Shown here: piece by piece, positions 7,881 to 17,308 of the stretch
How positions within the stretch are numbered: position 1 is the first letter of the stretch
How the letters are laid out: each line of letters starts with the position of its first letter
NCBI GenBank assembly: GCA_036512955.1
Contig: DATBZX010000163.1
Coordinates: 1 to 24,688 of the forward strand
DNA length: 24,688 bases
Direction: 5' to 3'
From: DASRAA01 sp036512955
GTDB lineage: Bacteria > Acidobacteriota > Terriglobia > Terriglobales > Acidobacteriaceae
The notes under the pieces: generated by a model
What the model was told of the DNA's origin: nothing
The model's input: the letters and a program-made list of their open reading frames with translations, nothing else
Database searches by the model: none
Position numbers and translations under genes: made by a program

Positions 7881-7996
7881 GCAGCTTCAACATCCCCGTA
7901 GGTCGGGCCCGCCGTGGCGGGTAGTGGATCTACTGGAGCAGCAGGGCAGCTTTCAACATCCCCGTTCCGGGGCGTGGTTTCCGATCCAAACGGAGC
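7881..7996 (+). ncRNA. NAD+-I riboswitch (nadA motif), two tandem domains
   Basis: Two copies of one motif stand in tandem before nadA. Domain 1 (about 7881-7942) has GCTTCAACATCCCCGTAGG at 7884-7902, a closing helix GCT (7884-7886)/AGC (7937-7939), extended by GC/GC beyond an A-A mismatch, an inner helix GTAG (7898-7901)/CTAC (7930-7933) and a variable hairpin CCCGCC-GT-GGCGGG. Domain 2 (about 7946-7996) repeats GCTTTCAACATCCCCG, with GCT (7949-7951)/AGC (7994-7996) and CGTT (7963-7966)/AACG (7989-7992). The core TTCAACAnCCCCGTAGGT ... ATCTACTGGAGC is essentially that of the structurally studied NAD+-I riboswitch ADP-binding domain. That class lies upstream of nadA in Acidobacteriota and represses NAD+ synthesis when NAD+ is plentiful. 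CTTC (7996-7999) can pair with GAAG (8012-8015) near the ribosome binding site, suggesting translational control (inference). Confidence 0.93.
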
Positions 7997-8029
7997 TTCG
8001 CGGCCGGAACTGAAGGCAGAGACATTAAC

Positions 8030-9148
8030 GTGGCAACAGCACCGATTACTGAAGCAACATCTTGCTCGCTCGAAGACTATCTCGTGTTGCCCGATCGCTC
8101 GATGGACGAGCGCATCGGGGCGGCGAAACGTACCTTGGGACGCGAATGCGTGGTCCTGGGACATCACTATCAACGCGATGAAGTCATTCGTTTTGCCGAT
8201 TATCGCGGCGATTCCTACCGGCTCTCGCAATTGGCGGCGCAGGCTGCCGGCCAATACATCGTTTTCTGCGGCGTGCACTTCATGGCGGAAAGCGCTGATA
8301 TTCTGGCCAATAAAGGCCAGTCGGTCGTGCTCCCCGACCTCAACGCCGGCTGCTCCATGGCCGACATGGCCGAGATTGGGCAGGTCGAAGACGCCTGGGA
8401 GCAGTTCGTCAACCTCGGACTGACTGACGATGAAGGCCGCGGGATTACACCGCTGACCTATATGAACTCCACTGCCGACATCAAGGCGTTCTGCGGCGAG
8501 CGCGGAGGCATGGTGTGCACCTCGTCCAACGCTAAGGGCGCGTTCGACTGGGCCTTGCGCCGTAACGAGAAGATATTTTTCCTGCCCGACCAGCACTTGG
8601 GACGCAACACCGGATTTGCCCGTGACATTCCGCTCGACGAAATGGTGGTGTGGGACCCCTACCAGCTTCAGGGTGGACTTACCGCCGACCGCCTGCGCAA
8701 GGCGAAGGTGATTCTGTGGAAGGGCCACTGCTCGGTCCATCAGCGCTTCCTCCCCGAGCACGTGGATCGGGTTCGGGCGACGTATCCAGGCATGCAGGTG
8801 ATCGTGCATCCCGAGTGCCGCTGGGAAGTCTGCCAGAAGGCCGACGGCATCGGCTCAACCGACCACATCATCCGGAGCGTTCAGCAGTCGCCCGCCGGCA
8901 GCGCCTTCGCTATCGGCACCGAAATTCACCTGATCAACCGCCTGGCCAAAGAGAACCCAGATAAGCACGTCATTACGCTCGACGATTCCGGCTGCCTTTG
9001 TACTACTATGTTTCGCATCTCGCCGCAGCACTTGTGCTGGGCGCTGGAGAACCTGGTGGAGGGCAACGTGGTCAATCCGATCAGGGTGAAAGACGATGTC
9101 AAAATCTGGGCGCGTGTGGCGCTTGATAGAATGTTAGAGATCCAGTGA
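8030..9148 (+). CDS. nadA: Quinolinate synthase NadA
   Basis: The protein has 372 residues and starts at GTG. It condenses iminoaspartate with dihydroxyacetone phosphate to quinolinate in de novo NAD+ synthesis. Family landmarks: VVLGHHYQRDEV, the GDSYRLSQLAA segment, DLNAGCSMADM (C108), YMNSTADIKAFCGE, MVCTSSNA, the HPECRWEVCQKAD region (C263) and DDSGCLCTTM (C322/C324). C108, C263 and one of the last pair are the likely ligands of the catalytic 4Fe-4S cluster. The GTG start follows a modest purine-rich AAGGCAGAG; no better start lies downstream before the conserved region. Neither nadB nor nadC is in the window. Control is very probably by the NAD+ riboswitch directly upstream. The stop overlaps a possible GTG start of the next gene. 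Confidence 0.97.
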   Translation: MATAPITEATSCSLEDYLVLPDRSMDERIGAAKRTLGRECVVLGHHYQRDEVIRFADYRGDSYRLSQLAAQAAGQYIVFCGVHFMAESADILANKGQSVVLPDLNAGCSMADMAEIGQVEDAWEQFVNLGLTDDEGRGITPLTYMNSTADIKAFCGERGGMVCTSSNAKGAFDWALRRNEKIFFLPDQHLGRNTGFARDIPLDEMVVWDPYQLQGGLTADRLRKAKVILWKGHCSVHQRFLPEHVDRVRATYPGMQVIVHPECRWEVCQKADGIGSTDHIIRSVQQSPAGSAFAIGTEIHLINRLAKENPDKHVITLDDSGCLCTTMFRISPQHLCWALENLVEGNVVNPIRVKDDVKIWARVALDRMLEIQ

Positions 9149-9297
9149 TTATTCGCACTCGCCAACGCAGGCGTCCCCGGGAAAAATATCAGCGGCGCGT
9201 TCCGCGCTATTGGTCCGATTTGCGGGAGTACCGCCGCCGCATGTTCAACCGCCGCCAGGGCCCTAACCAGGCAGAAACGGGTCAGGTCGCCATCGAA

Positions 9298-9732
9298 ATG
9301 CCACGCACTTTTACACTGTCGGAAGCTGAAACGCTTCTCCCCGTTCTCGAATCGTTGTTGCGCTCCGCCATGCAGGCGAAGGCGCTGATCGAGGAAGTCG
9401 ATGCCGAGCTTGAATCTCTCAAGAGCCGTATCTTCCTCAACGGCGGTACCTACGTCGACATCGTCGCCCTCAAGGGCCGCAAGGACGAGCGCGAGAAGGC
9501 GATCCAGCGCGCCAAGGATGCGGTCGCCGAAATCGATGCTGCCGGAGTGCAAGTGAAGGACCTCGACATCGGCCTGCTCGACTTCCCCTGCGTGGTTGGC
9601 GAAGAGATCATCCTGCTGTGCTGGAAGCTGGGCGAGCAGGGAATCGGTCACTGGCACAGCACCAGTGAAGGTTTTGCCGGACGCAAGCCCATCGACGACC
9701 GCATCATCCGGGGCCAGAAGAAGAGCAACTAG
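9298..9732 (+). CDS. DUF2203 family protein
   Basis: From the preferred ATG the protein has 144 residues and begins PRTFTLSEAETLLPVLESLL, the usual opening of DUF2203 proteins. It goes on through a helical, charged middle (IEEVDAELESLKSR, KDEREKAIQRAKDAVAEID) to the conserved end GLLDFPCVVGEEIILLCWKLGE then GIGHWHSTSEGFAGRKPID. The function of the family is not known. The frame is open further upstream, to a GTG at 9145 that overlaps the nadA stop as GTGA. This would add 51 residues extremely rich in arginine, and an ATG at 9241 is also possible. I prefer 9298 because it matches the family's N-terminus, but the coupled start cannot be excluded. It lies between nadA and the ABC-F gene and is probably cotranscribed with both. 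Confidence 0.85.
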   Translation: MPRTFTLSEAETLLPVLESLLRSAMQAKALIEEVDAELESLKSRIFLNGGTYVDIVALKGRKDEREKAIQRAKDAVAEIDAAGVQVKDLDIGLLDFPCVVGEEIILLCWKLGEQGIGHWHSTSEGFAGRKPIDDRIIRGQKKSN

Positions 9733-9741
9733 CGCCTCGCC

Positions 9742-11664
<1,923 letters not shown>

Positions 11665-11700
11665 CTGCGCAGCTTGCGTATCCGGTTGGCGCAGCCAGCC

Positions 11701-12626
11701 TCAGCGGCAGGCGGCGTCCAGTTCCTTCATCGGTTGTGGCGGCACCGGCGGGTAGGTCAGGTGCTTGGCCTCGATCATCTGCTCCAATAATGTGCCGCCG
11801 TATTTTAGCGCGGCATTCGGGTTGCTCTGGTAAGCCGGGTCGCTTTCTGCCTCCTCCAATGTCACGAAGTGGAAGCCTTTTTGCCTGAGGAGATCGATGA
11901 GCCGCGGCAGCATCACGGTTTCGAAGCCGCCGATGTGCAGCAGCATCACGTACTTGATGTCTCGCCCGAACAACATCTGCGACATCTTCCGGTCGAGCTC
12001 GATGTATTGCTGGGCGGTGTCCATGAACTGGACTTCAGCCACTCAATGGACTTCTGGTCGTTTTTCTCCAGACATCTGGCATACGGCGCATTCCAGGCGT
12101 AATCCCCAAAGTCGAGGCTTACTTGAGCAACGCGGTAGCCGTGCTCCTTCAGGTAGGCGCGCACCGCATTGCGCTTCTCGAGCGTCTCACCCTCCCACAG
12201 AAAGGGATAGCGGAACCAGTGCCAATCTTCGTTGCCCATCAGAGAACGCAGGATAGGTTCATTGGCGGCAATGTCTTTCTCGAAGGCTTCCACCGTGTTG
12301 TCGGTGAGGCTCATGTGCGTGTACGTATGGTTGCCCAGCAGAAAGCCGGCGGCGCGCCACTGTTCAAGCACCGCGCGGTCCTGGGGGACCTCTTCGAGTC
12401 TGACCGCGTTGAAGAAGCCGTACACCTGGGGAGCATTTGCGGACTTGAGGGTCGCGATGATGCTCTTTGCCAACTCGACCCGCGTCATGCCGGGCGGCAG
12501 CGCGCCATGAGCCGGCAGATCGTCGAATGTGAGCGCGACTTCCTGCGCCATCGCCAAGATTGGGAGAGCCAGGAGCAACACGAACACGCCCAGGAACTGC
12601 GTGCGACAACGGATTAAGATCTGCAT
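11701..12626 (-). pseudogene. Polysaccharide deacetylase (NodB domain), split by a frameshift
   Basis: Two overlapping frames together encode one secreted NodB-type carbohydrate deacetylase. The N-terminal frame starts at 12626, after GAGAGG. It has a signal peptide (LGVFVLLLALPILAMA, cleavage about residue 27), the TFDD metal motif (VALTFDDLPAHG), the HxxxH motif (GNHTYTHMSL), the FRYPFLWEGE arginine motif and SLDFGDYAW. At about 12018-12050 it runs out of homology, after SIEWLK, and stops near 11946. The other frame continues with AEVQFMDTAQQYIELDRKM and the last catalytic segment IKYVMLLHIGGFETVMLPRL, ending at 11701. All motifs survive, so one indel explains the break; it is a recent pseudogene or a sequencing error. 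It follows the M28 peptidase gene by 13 bp. Confidence 0.85.
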
Positions 12627-12639
12627 GCGTTCCTCTCAA

Positions 12640-13719
12640 TCAGGGCTTCTTGCCCTCAACCCATTCCGGCTTGAAGTCGGTGTTCGCCAGCCACGTCACC
12701 GGCCCCAGCATCGACGCAATCGCGCGATCCAGGTGCTGGAAATCGATCTTGTCCACGGTGTCGGTCGGCTGGTGATAGTCCGCATGCAGCCCGTAGCTTG
12801 ATACGGTTTGCGCGATGATGCCCTGTTTCGCCAAGGCAAAGTTGTCCGAACGCGTGAAGAACTTCTCGGCTTTGTGCGGATCGGCTACGAGGTCGGCCCC
12901 ATGTGCCACCAGTTCGGGTCCGAGATTGGTGCGGTCCCAGCCGCTCAACCAAAGTTCGTGCGATTTCAATTGTTGGTCACGTCGGCCGATCATCTCAAAT
13001 TCCAGGTTAGCGACAATGTCCTTTGGGGGGAACGCTGGATGTTGCAGAAAGCATTCTGATCCCAGGAGCCCCGCTTCTTCGCTGCCCCAGAGCGCCACAA
13101 CAATCGTCCGATTCGGCCTGGGCCCCTTCGCCAAAATGCGCGCTAGCTCCATGACGCCTACCGTTCCGGACGCATTGTCGTCAGCGCCATAATACGTCTT
13201 GCCCTTCACGACACCCAGGTGATCAAGATGTGCACTCAGGAGGATCACTTCGTCCTTCGCACCTGTGCCTTCAATTTTTCCCAGGACGTTCCATGTGGTC
13301 GTGACTTCGGGCTCAGAGCTCTTCGTCTCTTCGGAATCACTGTCCGATGCATTCCCAGTCACCGGCGAGTGGATAGTCGCGGTTTGTATGAACTGCCCAT
13401 CGCCTGCCGCGGGCATCAGCCCGTAGAGCTTCAGCTTTTCGGCGATGAACTGCGCCGCGCGGTGCTCATCTTCCGTGCCGCTGCCGCGTCCGTGGAGCGC
13501 CGGCCCCGCGAGGTAGGTCAGGTTGCTTTGCACGCAACTGGCGCACAGCGCAGGCGCCACCGCAGCTTCGCGGACGTCTGGACGGTGCGAATGTACTGCT
13601 CGACGCGGAGGAGGCTGTTCCGGTTGTTGCGGGACTGAAGTCTGCCCACCGCAGAAGGTGGCCAAGAGCGCCAGGAGAGTCGAGAGAGTAATTGCTGAGA
13701 ATTGTTTCCGCAAGTTCAA
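12640..13719 (-). CDS. Secreted M28-family zinc peptidase
   Basis: From the preferred TTG start at 13719 this is a protein of 359 residues; an ATG at 13794 would add 25 residues but would overlap the upstream transporter gene by 56 bp. With the TTG start, a signal peptide follows directly (NLRKQFSAITLSTLLALLATFC). A proline-rich linker and then the catalytic domain come next. Zinc ligands of the co-catalytic M28 type are recognisable: SAHLDHLG, YYGADDNASGT, GSEEAGLLGSE, FEMIGR and, near the end, GLHADYHQPTDT. A protease-associated-like insert rich in Asp, Glu and Ser lies at about 125-160. It probably acts as an aminopeptidase on peptides in the periplasm or outside the cell; the exact specificity is unknown. 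It sits in a minus-strand operon between the YeiH-type transporter and the deacetylase. Confidence 0.88.
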   Translation of the reverse strand: MNLRKQFSAITLSTLLALLATFCGGQTSVPQQPEQPPPRRAVHSHRPDVREAAVAPALCASCVQSNLTYLAGPALHGRGSGTEDEHRAAQFIAEKLKLYGLMPAAGDGQFIQTATIHSPVTGNASDSDSEETKSSEPEVTTTWNVLGKIEGTGAKDEVILLSAHLDHLGVVKGKTYYGADDNASGTVGVMELARILAKGPRPNRTIVVALWGSEEAGLLGSECFLQHPAFPPKDIVANLEFEMIGRRDQQLKSHELWLSGWDRTNLGPELVAHGADLVADPHKAEKFFTRSDNFALAKQGIIAQTVSSYGLHADYHQPTDTVDKIDFQHLDRAIASMLGPVTWLANTDFKPEWVEGKKP

Positions 13720-13738
13720 AGGATGTTCTCGATTGGAT

Positions 13739-14662
13739 TCAGATGCTGATCCACCCTGCGCGTATCGCCAACAAGCTGGTAACGGCCACCACAATCCACA
13801 ACAAAACGCCCTGGATCAGCGGCCGTGGTCCAACTTTGCGGAGCGCGGCCGGCGACAAGGTTGCACCGATCAGAAATAGCGTGAAGATCAGCATCAATTT
13901 TCCCATGTCAGTTAGGAAGTGATAGACGGGTAAGCCCGCCAATAGGTAGGTATTGGCCATCGCTGCCAGGCAGAAAAACAGAATGAACCACGGCCACTGA
14001 ATGCGAGTCTTGCTGCCCTCTTTCATGGCGGTGGCCACCGTTACCGGAACGATCCAAAGCGCGCGCGCCAGTTTCACTGTGGTTCCGATCGCCAACGCGG
14101 GCAATCCGTATTTCGCGCAGGCACCCACCACCGAACTGGTGTCATGGATCGCCAGCGCGGCCCACAATCCAAACTGTGCCTGGGACAACTTCAGCGCCGC
14201 CCCGATCGCCGGGAATGTCAGCAGGGCAACCGAGTTCAACAAGAAGATCGTTCCCAGCGAGACCGACATTTCGTCCTCGGTCGCTTTCACCACCGGGCCG
14301 ACTGCGGCAATTGCGCTGCCTCCGCAGATCGCGGTGCCCGTCGAGATCAGGAAAGCGGCCCTGGGTTCCACTTTTACCAATCGCCCAATCGCGGTGCCCA
14401 GGATTAGCGCGAAAGCGATTCCCGCAGCCGTGTACAGGAAGCCGCTACGTCCTGCCTGCAGCACTTGGTGGAGGTTCATTCCGAAGCCGAGGCCTACCAC
14501 CGCAGCCTGCAATAGGTATTTCGATATCTGACGCGATTCGCCCGGATACGGATGGCTGGCGATGGCCCCGAAGAACAACCCGGCGAGCAATGCAAGCGGT
14601 GGCGAGGCCCAGGGCGTCAGACAAAATGCCAAGCCCAGTACAAATAGGATTTTCGATCTCAT
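13739..14662 (-). CDS. YeiH/UPF0324-type membrane protein (putative sulfate exporter family)
   Basis: This 307-residue integral membrane protein has about nine to ten hydrophobic helices. Family marks are the N-terminal LALLAGLFFGAIA, the conserved LISTGTAICGGSAIAAVGPVVKA motif in the middle, LWAALAIHDTSSVVGACAKYG and the C-terminal MLIFTLFLIGATLSPAALRKVGPRPL. This is the UPF0324 (Cons_hypoth698) family, called putative sulfate exporters by annotation tradition; the substrate is not firmly known. It is the first gene of a minus-strand group, 19 bp before the M28 peptidase start. The ATG at 14662 has no good Shine-Dalgarno sequence. No regulator lies next to it, although LysR-type genes often do. 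Confidence 0.9.
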   Translation of the reverse strand: MRSKILFVLGLAFCLTPWASPPLALLAGLFFGAIASHPYPGESRQISKYLLQAAVVGLGFGMNLHQVLQAGRSGFLYTAAGIAFALILGTAIGRLVKVEPRAAFLISTGTAICGGSAIAAVGPVVKATEDEMSVSLGTIFLLNSVALLTFPAIGAALKLSQAQFGLWAALAIHDTSSVVGACAKYGLPALAIGTTVKLARALWIVPVTVATAMKEGSKTRIQWPWFILFFCLAAMANTYLLAGLPVYHFLTDMGKLMLIFTLFLIGATLSPAALRKVGPRPLIQGVLLWIVVAVTSLLAIRAGWISI

Positions 14663-15005
14663 GTAGGGAGAGCGGACGTATGCAAAACGTTTCCTATTCT
14701 ACTCAAACAGGTTCGAACGACTGGTCGGGGAGCGATCAGGGCAAAAATTAAATGGGCCCGATGCCAAAGAGCGGTGACGATTCCTTGGCTTCGAGCCCAC
14801 TCGATCCTGAAATGGATCGGAGGTGATACTTAATGCTAACTCCCCCTGTGGAAATGTCAAGGACAATCGTCGATAACTCGCTGATTTTCTTGGAGTTGCA
14901 GCACTCCTACACGGTTCTACAACTCGCTGAAAACACGCCACATCCGGGCTAAGCTTCGCCTCATTCCCTAACCGGAACAAGTCGCTGGCAGTGAGCAGGA
15001 ATTGA
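14663..15005. other. Gene-poor spacer
   Basis: About 340 bp with no gene I can support. It must hold the promoter of the minus-strand YeiH-type gene. Small inverted repeats are seen: CGATCC (14802-14807)/GGATCG (14814-14819) and GGAGT (14892-14896)/ACTCC (14903-14907). AACTCGCTGA occurs twice, near 14875 and 14921. A 32-codon plus-strand frame (14854-14952) has no recognisable features. The stretch looks like decayed sequence leading into the M48 remnant. Confidence 0.4.
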
Positions 15006-15307
15006 TTGCGGTTCTTGATGGCTGTTTCTGTCGATCCTGTGGTAAACGGAATCTCCCGGCATTACGAGCACCAAGCCGATCAGTACTGGCTCGAGGTCAT
15101 GCACGGACTTGTGCCTGACTTCGGTGGTTATGGTGCGCAATTGTTTCAGATCCTGAGAGAGCGCTCGCTCGACGATCCCAGTGTCGGCAAATTCGCGGAA
15201 TTCTGGCTGTCGAGCCATCCACCATCCGAGATCGAGTGATTTACGCGCAGACCTGTGATTCATGGAGCGAAGGCCGATCTGCGGAATTTGTGATCGACGC
15301 AAAGTGA
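15006..15307 (+). pseudogene. C-terminal remnant of an M48 (Ste24-like) peptidase, frameshifted
   Basis: The first frame (15006-15239) reads DPVVNGISRHYEHQADQYWLEVMHGL and ends KFAEFWLSSHPPSEIE. This is the part of a membrane M48 zinc peptidase after its active site: the NGISRHYEHQAD stretch carries the third zinc-ligand glutamate and the ExxAD motif, and SHPP marks the C-terminal region. The frame stops at 15239. A second frame from 15236 continues with VIYAQTCDSWSEGRSAEFV, which fits the expected family ending, to a TGA at 15307. So there is a frameshift near 15230. The HExxH helix and the whole N-terminal membrane part are missing, and no Shine-Dalgarno sequence precedes it. I read it as a degraded gene fragment, not a functional small protein. 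Family assignment is from memory of its motifs. Confidence 0.6.
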
Positions 15308-15519
15308 CTCGCCGCACTGCCCAAATCGGGACTTAGAACCTCATGCGAAAGCCCAAGAGTCTCGTTGATTTGCAATCAAGTTCGACGATTTCGGACAGCC
15401 GCTCATTGCAGCTGAAACCTTCATTGACTTTGCCGTCGAGCGTCTGTTAAGTTCGATAGTTCCACAGTTTTCCTAGCGCCTCCTGTACGTCTTCAGCCGC
15501 TGGAAATCACGAACCAGAA
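15308..15519 (+). promoter_or_regulatory. Upstream region of the ATP synthase operon
   Basis: This 212-bp spacer must drive the ATP synthase operon. The best promoter guess is TTGACT (15424-15429), 17 bp, then TTAAGT (15447-15452): a good -35 with a poor -10. No strong hairpin is seen. The Shine-Dalgarno sequence before 15520 is weak. Confidence 0.35.
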
Positions 15520-15993
15520 ATGGACCCTCTACTCAAACAGGTAGGCGAACTACTGCTCGGCGCAATTCCGACCGCCGTTCTGCTTCTGCTGCTTTACGCG
15601 ATCTATACCTCCTTGGTCGGCAAGCCCCTGAAGAGGGTTCTGGAACAGCGGCGGGAGCGCACCGAAGGGGCCGTCCTCAAGGCAAGGGCCGATATTGCGG
15701 CCGCCGAAGCCAAGACCCACGAATACGAGCAGCGCCTGCGCGATGCCCGGTTGGCCATCTTTAAGGTGCAGGAAGCCCGTCGGCAAGCCGCGCAGAAAGC
15801 CCGCGCCGCCGCGGTGGCCCAAGCCCGGGAGCGTGCCCTGGGGCAGATTCGTGAGGCCCGCGCTGCGATTGAGCAGGACATGGTTGCCGCGCGACAGTCC
15901 TTACAGGGCGAGTCCGAACGCCTGGCGTCAGAGATTATCCGCACCATTCTCAAGCCGGCAGGCGTGGCTCCCGCAGTGGGCGGCCAATCATGA
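15520..15993 (+). CDS. atpF: ATP synthase F0 subunit b (b'-like, first copy)
   Basis: This 157-residue protein has the standard b-subunit layout. One N-terminal membrane helix lies at about residues 13-32 (LLGAIPTAVLLLLLYAIYTS). A long charged amphipathic helix follows (KRVLEQRRERTEGAVLKARADI, ARDARL-type heptads, QKARAAAVAQARERALGQIREA), which forms the peripheral stalk between the membrane and F1. It is rich in Ala, Arg and Glu. It is the first ATP synthase gene here and its stop overlaps the next ATG (ATGA), so the two b-type subunits are coupled, which suggests a b/b' heterodimer as in cyanobacteria and some other phyla. Subunits a and c, usually just upstream, are absent from the preceding 800 bp. 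Confidence 0.88.
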   Translation: MDPLLKQVGELLLGAIPTAVLLLLLYAIYTSLVGKPLKRVLEQRRERTEGAVLKARADIAAAEAKTHEYEQRLRDARLAIFKVQEARRQAAQKARAAAVAQARERALGQIREARAAIEQDMVAARQSLQGESERLASEIIRTILKPAGVAPAVGGQS

Positions 15994-16766
15994 CGCGATC
16001 GGCCCTTCGGCGTTTCGGCTTGGTTCTGTTGTTTGCCTGCCTCTCGCTGGCTGTTGTCTCGGCCCAGGAAAGTTCGAAGGCCGCTGCCCCCTCGCAGGCG
16101 CAACCGGCTGATCAGAAAGCCCAGCAGGAAGCGGCTAAACCCAGCAATCCAGACTCCGCGATTGGCAGTGATCTCGCCAAAGAATCTGAAAAGGCCGTTA
16201 AGTCCGAAGAGGGCGAAGAGCATGACGAGAACGCGAAGTTTAAGTATTCGTCCATGGTCACCAAGCTAGGCAAACTCATTGGCGTCGGCCCGACCGGCAT
16301 GTACTGGGTTTCAATAGCAGCGAATTTCGTCTTTCTGGCGCTGTTCTTCTGGATGCTTCTCAAGTCCAAGCTGCCGCAGATGTTTCGCGACCGGACAACT
16401 TCCATCCAGAAGGCCCTGAACGAAGCCAAGGCTGCCAGTGCAGAAGCTTCACGCCGGCTGGGCGACATCGAGGCCCGCCTGTCGAAGCTCGACGTCGAAG
16501 TGAACGACATCCGCACCAGTGCGGAGCGCGAGGCGGGCGCCGAGGAAGAGCGCGTGCGCATTGCGGCAGAACAGGACAAGCGCAAGGTAGTCGATTCCGC
16601 CGAGGCTGAGATTGCGGCTATCGCCCGCAGTGCTCGCCACGAGTTGAAGAGTTTTGCCGCGGCACTCGCCGTGGATATTGCCTCGCACAAGATCAAAGTA
16701 GACGACGACACTGACCATGCGCTGGTACGCCAGTTCGTGAACCATCTCGGAAAGGACGGCGAGTAG
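15990..16766 (+). CDS. atpF: ATP synthase F0 subunit b (second copy, with N-terminal extension)
   Basis: At 258 residues this is about 100 longer than a normal b subunit. The C-terminal two thirds are ordinary: a membrane helix at about 105-124 (YWVSIAANFVFLALFFWMLL), then a long coiled-coil helix (SIQKALNEAKAASAEASRRLGDIEARL ... ELKSFAAALAVDIASHKI). The N-terminal 100 residues are unusual: a signal-peptide-like segment (LVLLFACLSLAVVSA, possible cleavage before QE at 26), then a low-complexity Ala/Gln/Glu/Lys linker with an acidic patch (EEGEEHDE). This predicts an export signal or a second membrane pass, with the linker on the periplasmic side. It overlaps the first b gene by ATGA and lies two bases before atpH. 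Confidence 0.88.
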   Translation: MTRSALRRFGLVLLFACLSLAVVSAQESSKAAAPSQAQPADQKAQQEAAKPSNPDSAIGSDLAKESEKAVKSEEGEEHDENAKFKYSSMVTKLGKLIGVGPTGMYWVSIAANFVFLALFFWMLLKSKLPQMFRDRTTSIQKALNEAKAASAEASRRLGDIEARLSKLDVEVNDIRTSAEREAGAEEERVRIAAEQDKRKVVDSAEAEIAAIARSARHELKSFAAALAVDIASHKIKVDDDTDHALVRQFVNHLGKDGE

Positions 16767-16768
16767 CT

Positions 16769-17308
16769 ATGGCCGCAATTGCCAGCCGTTACGCCCGCGC
16801 CTTGGTCGAAGTGGTGATCGCCGAGAAGATCGATCCCGCGACCGCGGTGCAGCAGGTGAAAGACATTGTTGCCGCTGTCGCCGAAAGCAAAGATCTGCGC
16901 ATGGTGTGGGAATCGCCCGCGATTGGCGCGGACCAGAAGCGCTCTGTGCTCGACGCGATTGCGGGACAGTCTGGCACGATCCGGCCCATCCGGAATTTCT
17001 TTGCGGTGCTCATCGACCACGGACGCATCCCCATGCTGGCGCAGATTGCGCGGCAGTTTGAGACCGAACTGAACAGCCAGCTTGGATTTGTGGAAGCCGA
17101 CATCACCAGCTCGCGCCAGCTGTCGTCCGACGAGAAACAGGGTTTGGAGTCGCAGGTCGGACGCACAACCGGGAAGAAAGTGCGGGCACGTTATGGCGAG
17201 GATTCCGGGCTTCTGGGGGGAGTGATTGTGCGCGTAGGCAGCACGATTTACGACGGGTCCGTGCGCGGTCAATTGCAGAAGTTGAAGGAACAGCTCTCGA
17301 ACTCTTAG
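16769..17308 (+). CDS. atpH: ATP synthase F1 subunit delta
   Basis: This 179-residue protein caps the F1 hexamer and ties it to the b-subunit stalk (OSCP in mitochondria). Family signs are the N-terminal IASRYARALVEVVI, the helical bundle region (FFAVLIDHGRIPMLAQIARQFETEL) and the C-terminal domain (GLESQVGRTTGKKVRARYGEDSGLLGGVIVRVGSTIYDGSVRGQLQKLKEQL), whose GGVIVRVGSTIYDGSVR stretch is the hallmark. Its ATG lies two bases after the second b stop. A 120-bp spacer separates it from atpA, unusually long for this operon. Confidence 0.95.
   Translation: MAAIASRYARALVEVVIAEKIDPATAVQQVKDIVAAVAESKDLRMVWESPAIGADQKRSVLDAIAGQSGTIRPIRNFFAVLIDHGRIPMLAQIARQFETELNSQLGFVEADITSSRQLSSDEKQGLESQVGRTTGKKVRARYGEDSGLLGGVIVRVGSTIYDGSVRGQLQKLKEQLSNS

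Noticed and set aside
7874..8809. 311-codon minus-strand frame covering the nadA leader and gene.
   Set aside because: It runs through the NAD+ riboswitch and nadA; no family features.
14708..14722. GGTTCGAAC resembles a tRNA T-loop.
   Set aside because: No acceptor, D or anticodon stems can be built around it.
14854..14952. A 32-codon plus-strand frame in the gene-poor spacer.
   Set aside because: No Shine-Dalgarno sequence or recognisable family, and it sits in apparently decayed DNA.
14698..15542. The 15-base string TCTACTCAAACAGGT occurs at 14698-14712 and at 15528-15542, bracketing the gene-poor region like a direct repeat.
   Set aside because: The second copy is inside the b-subunit coding sequence, and one 15-base match is within chance for a window of this size. 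No mobile element lies between the copies.
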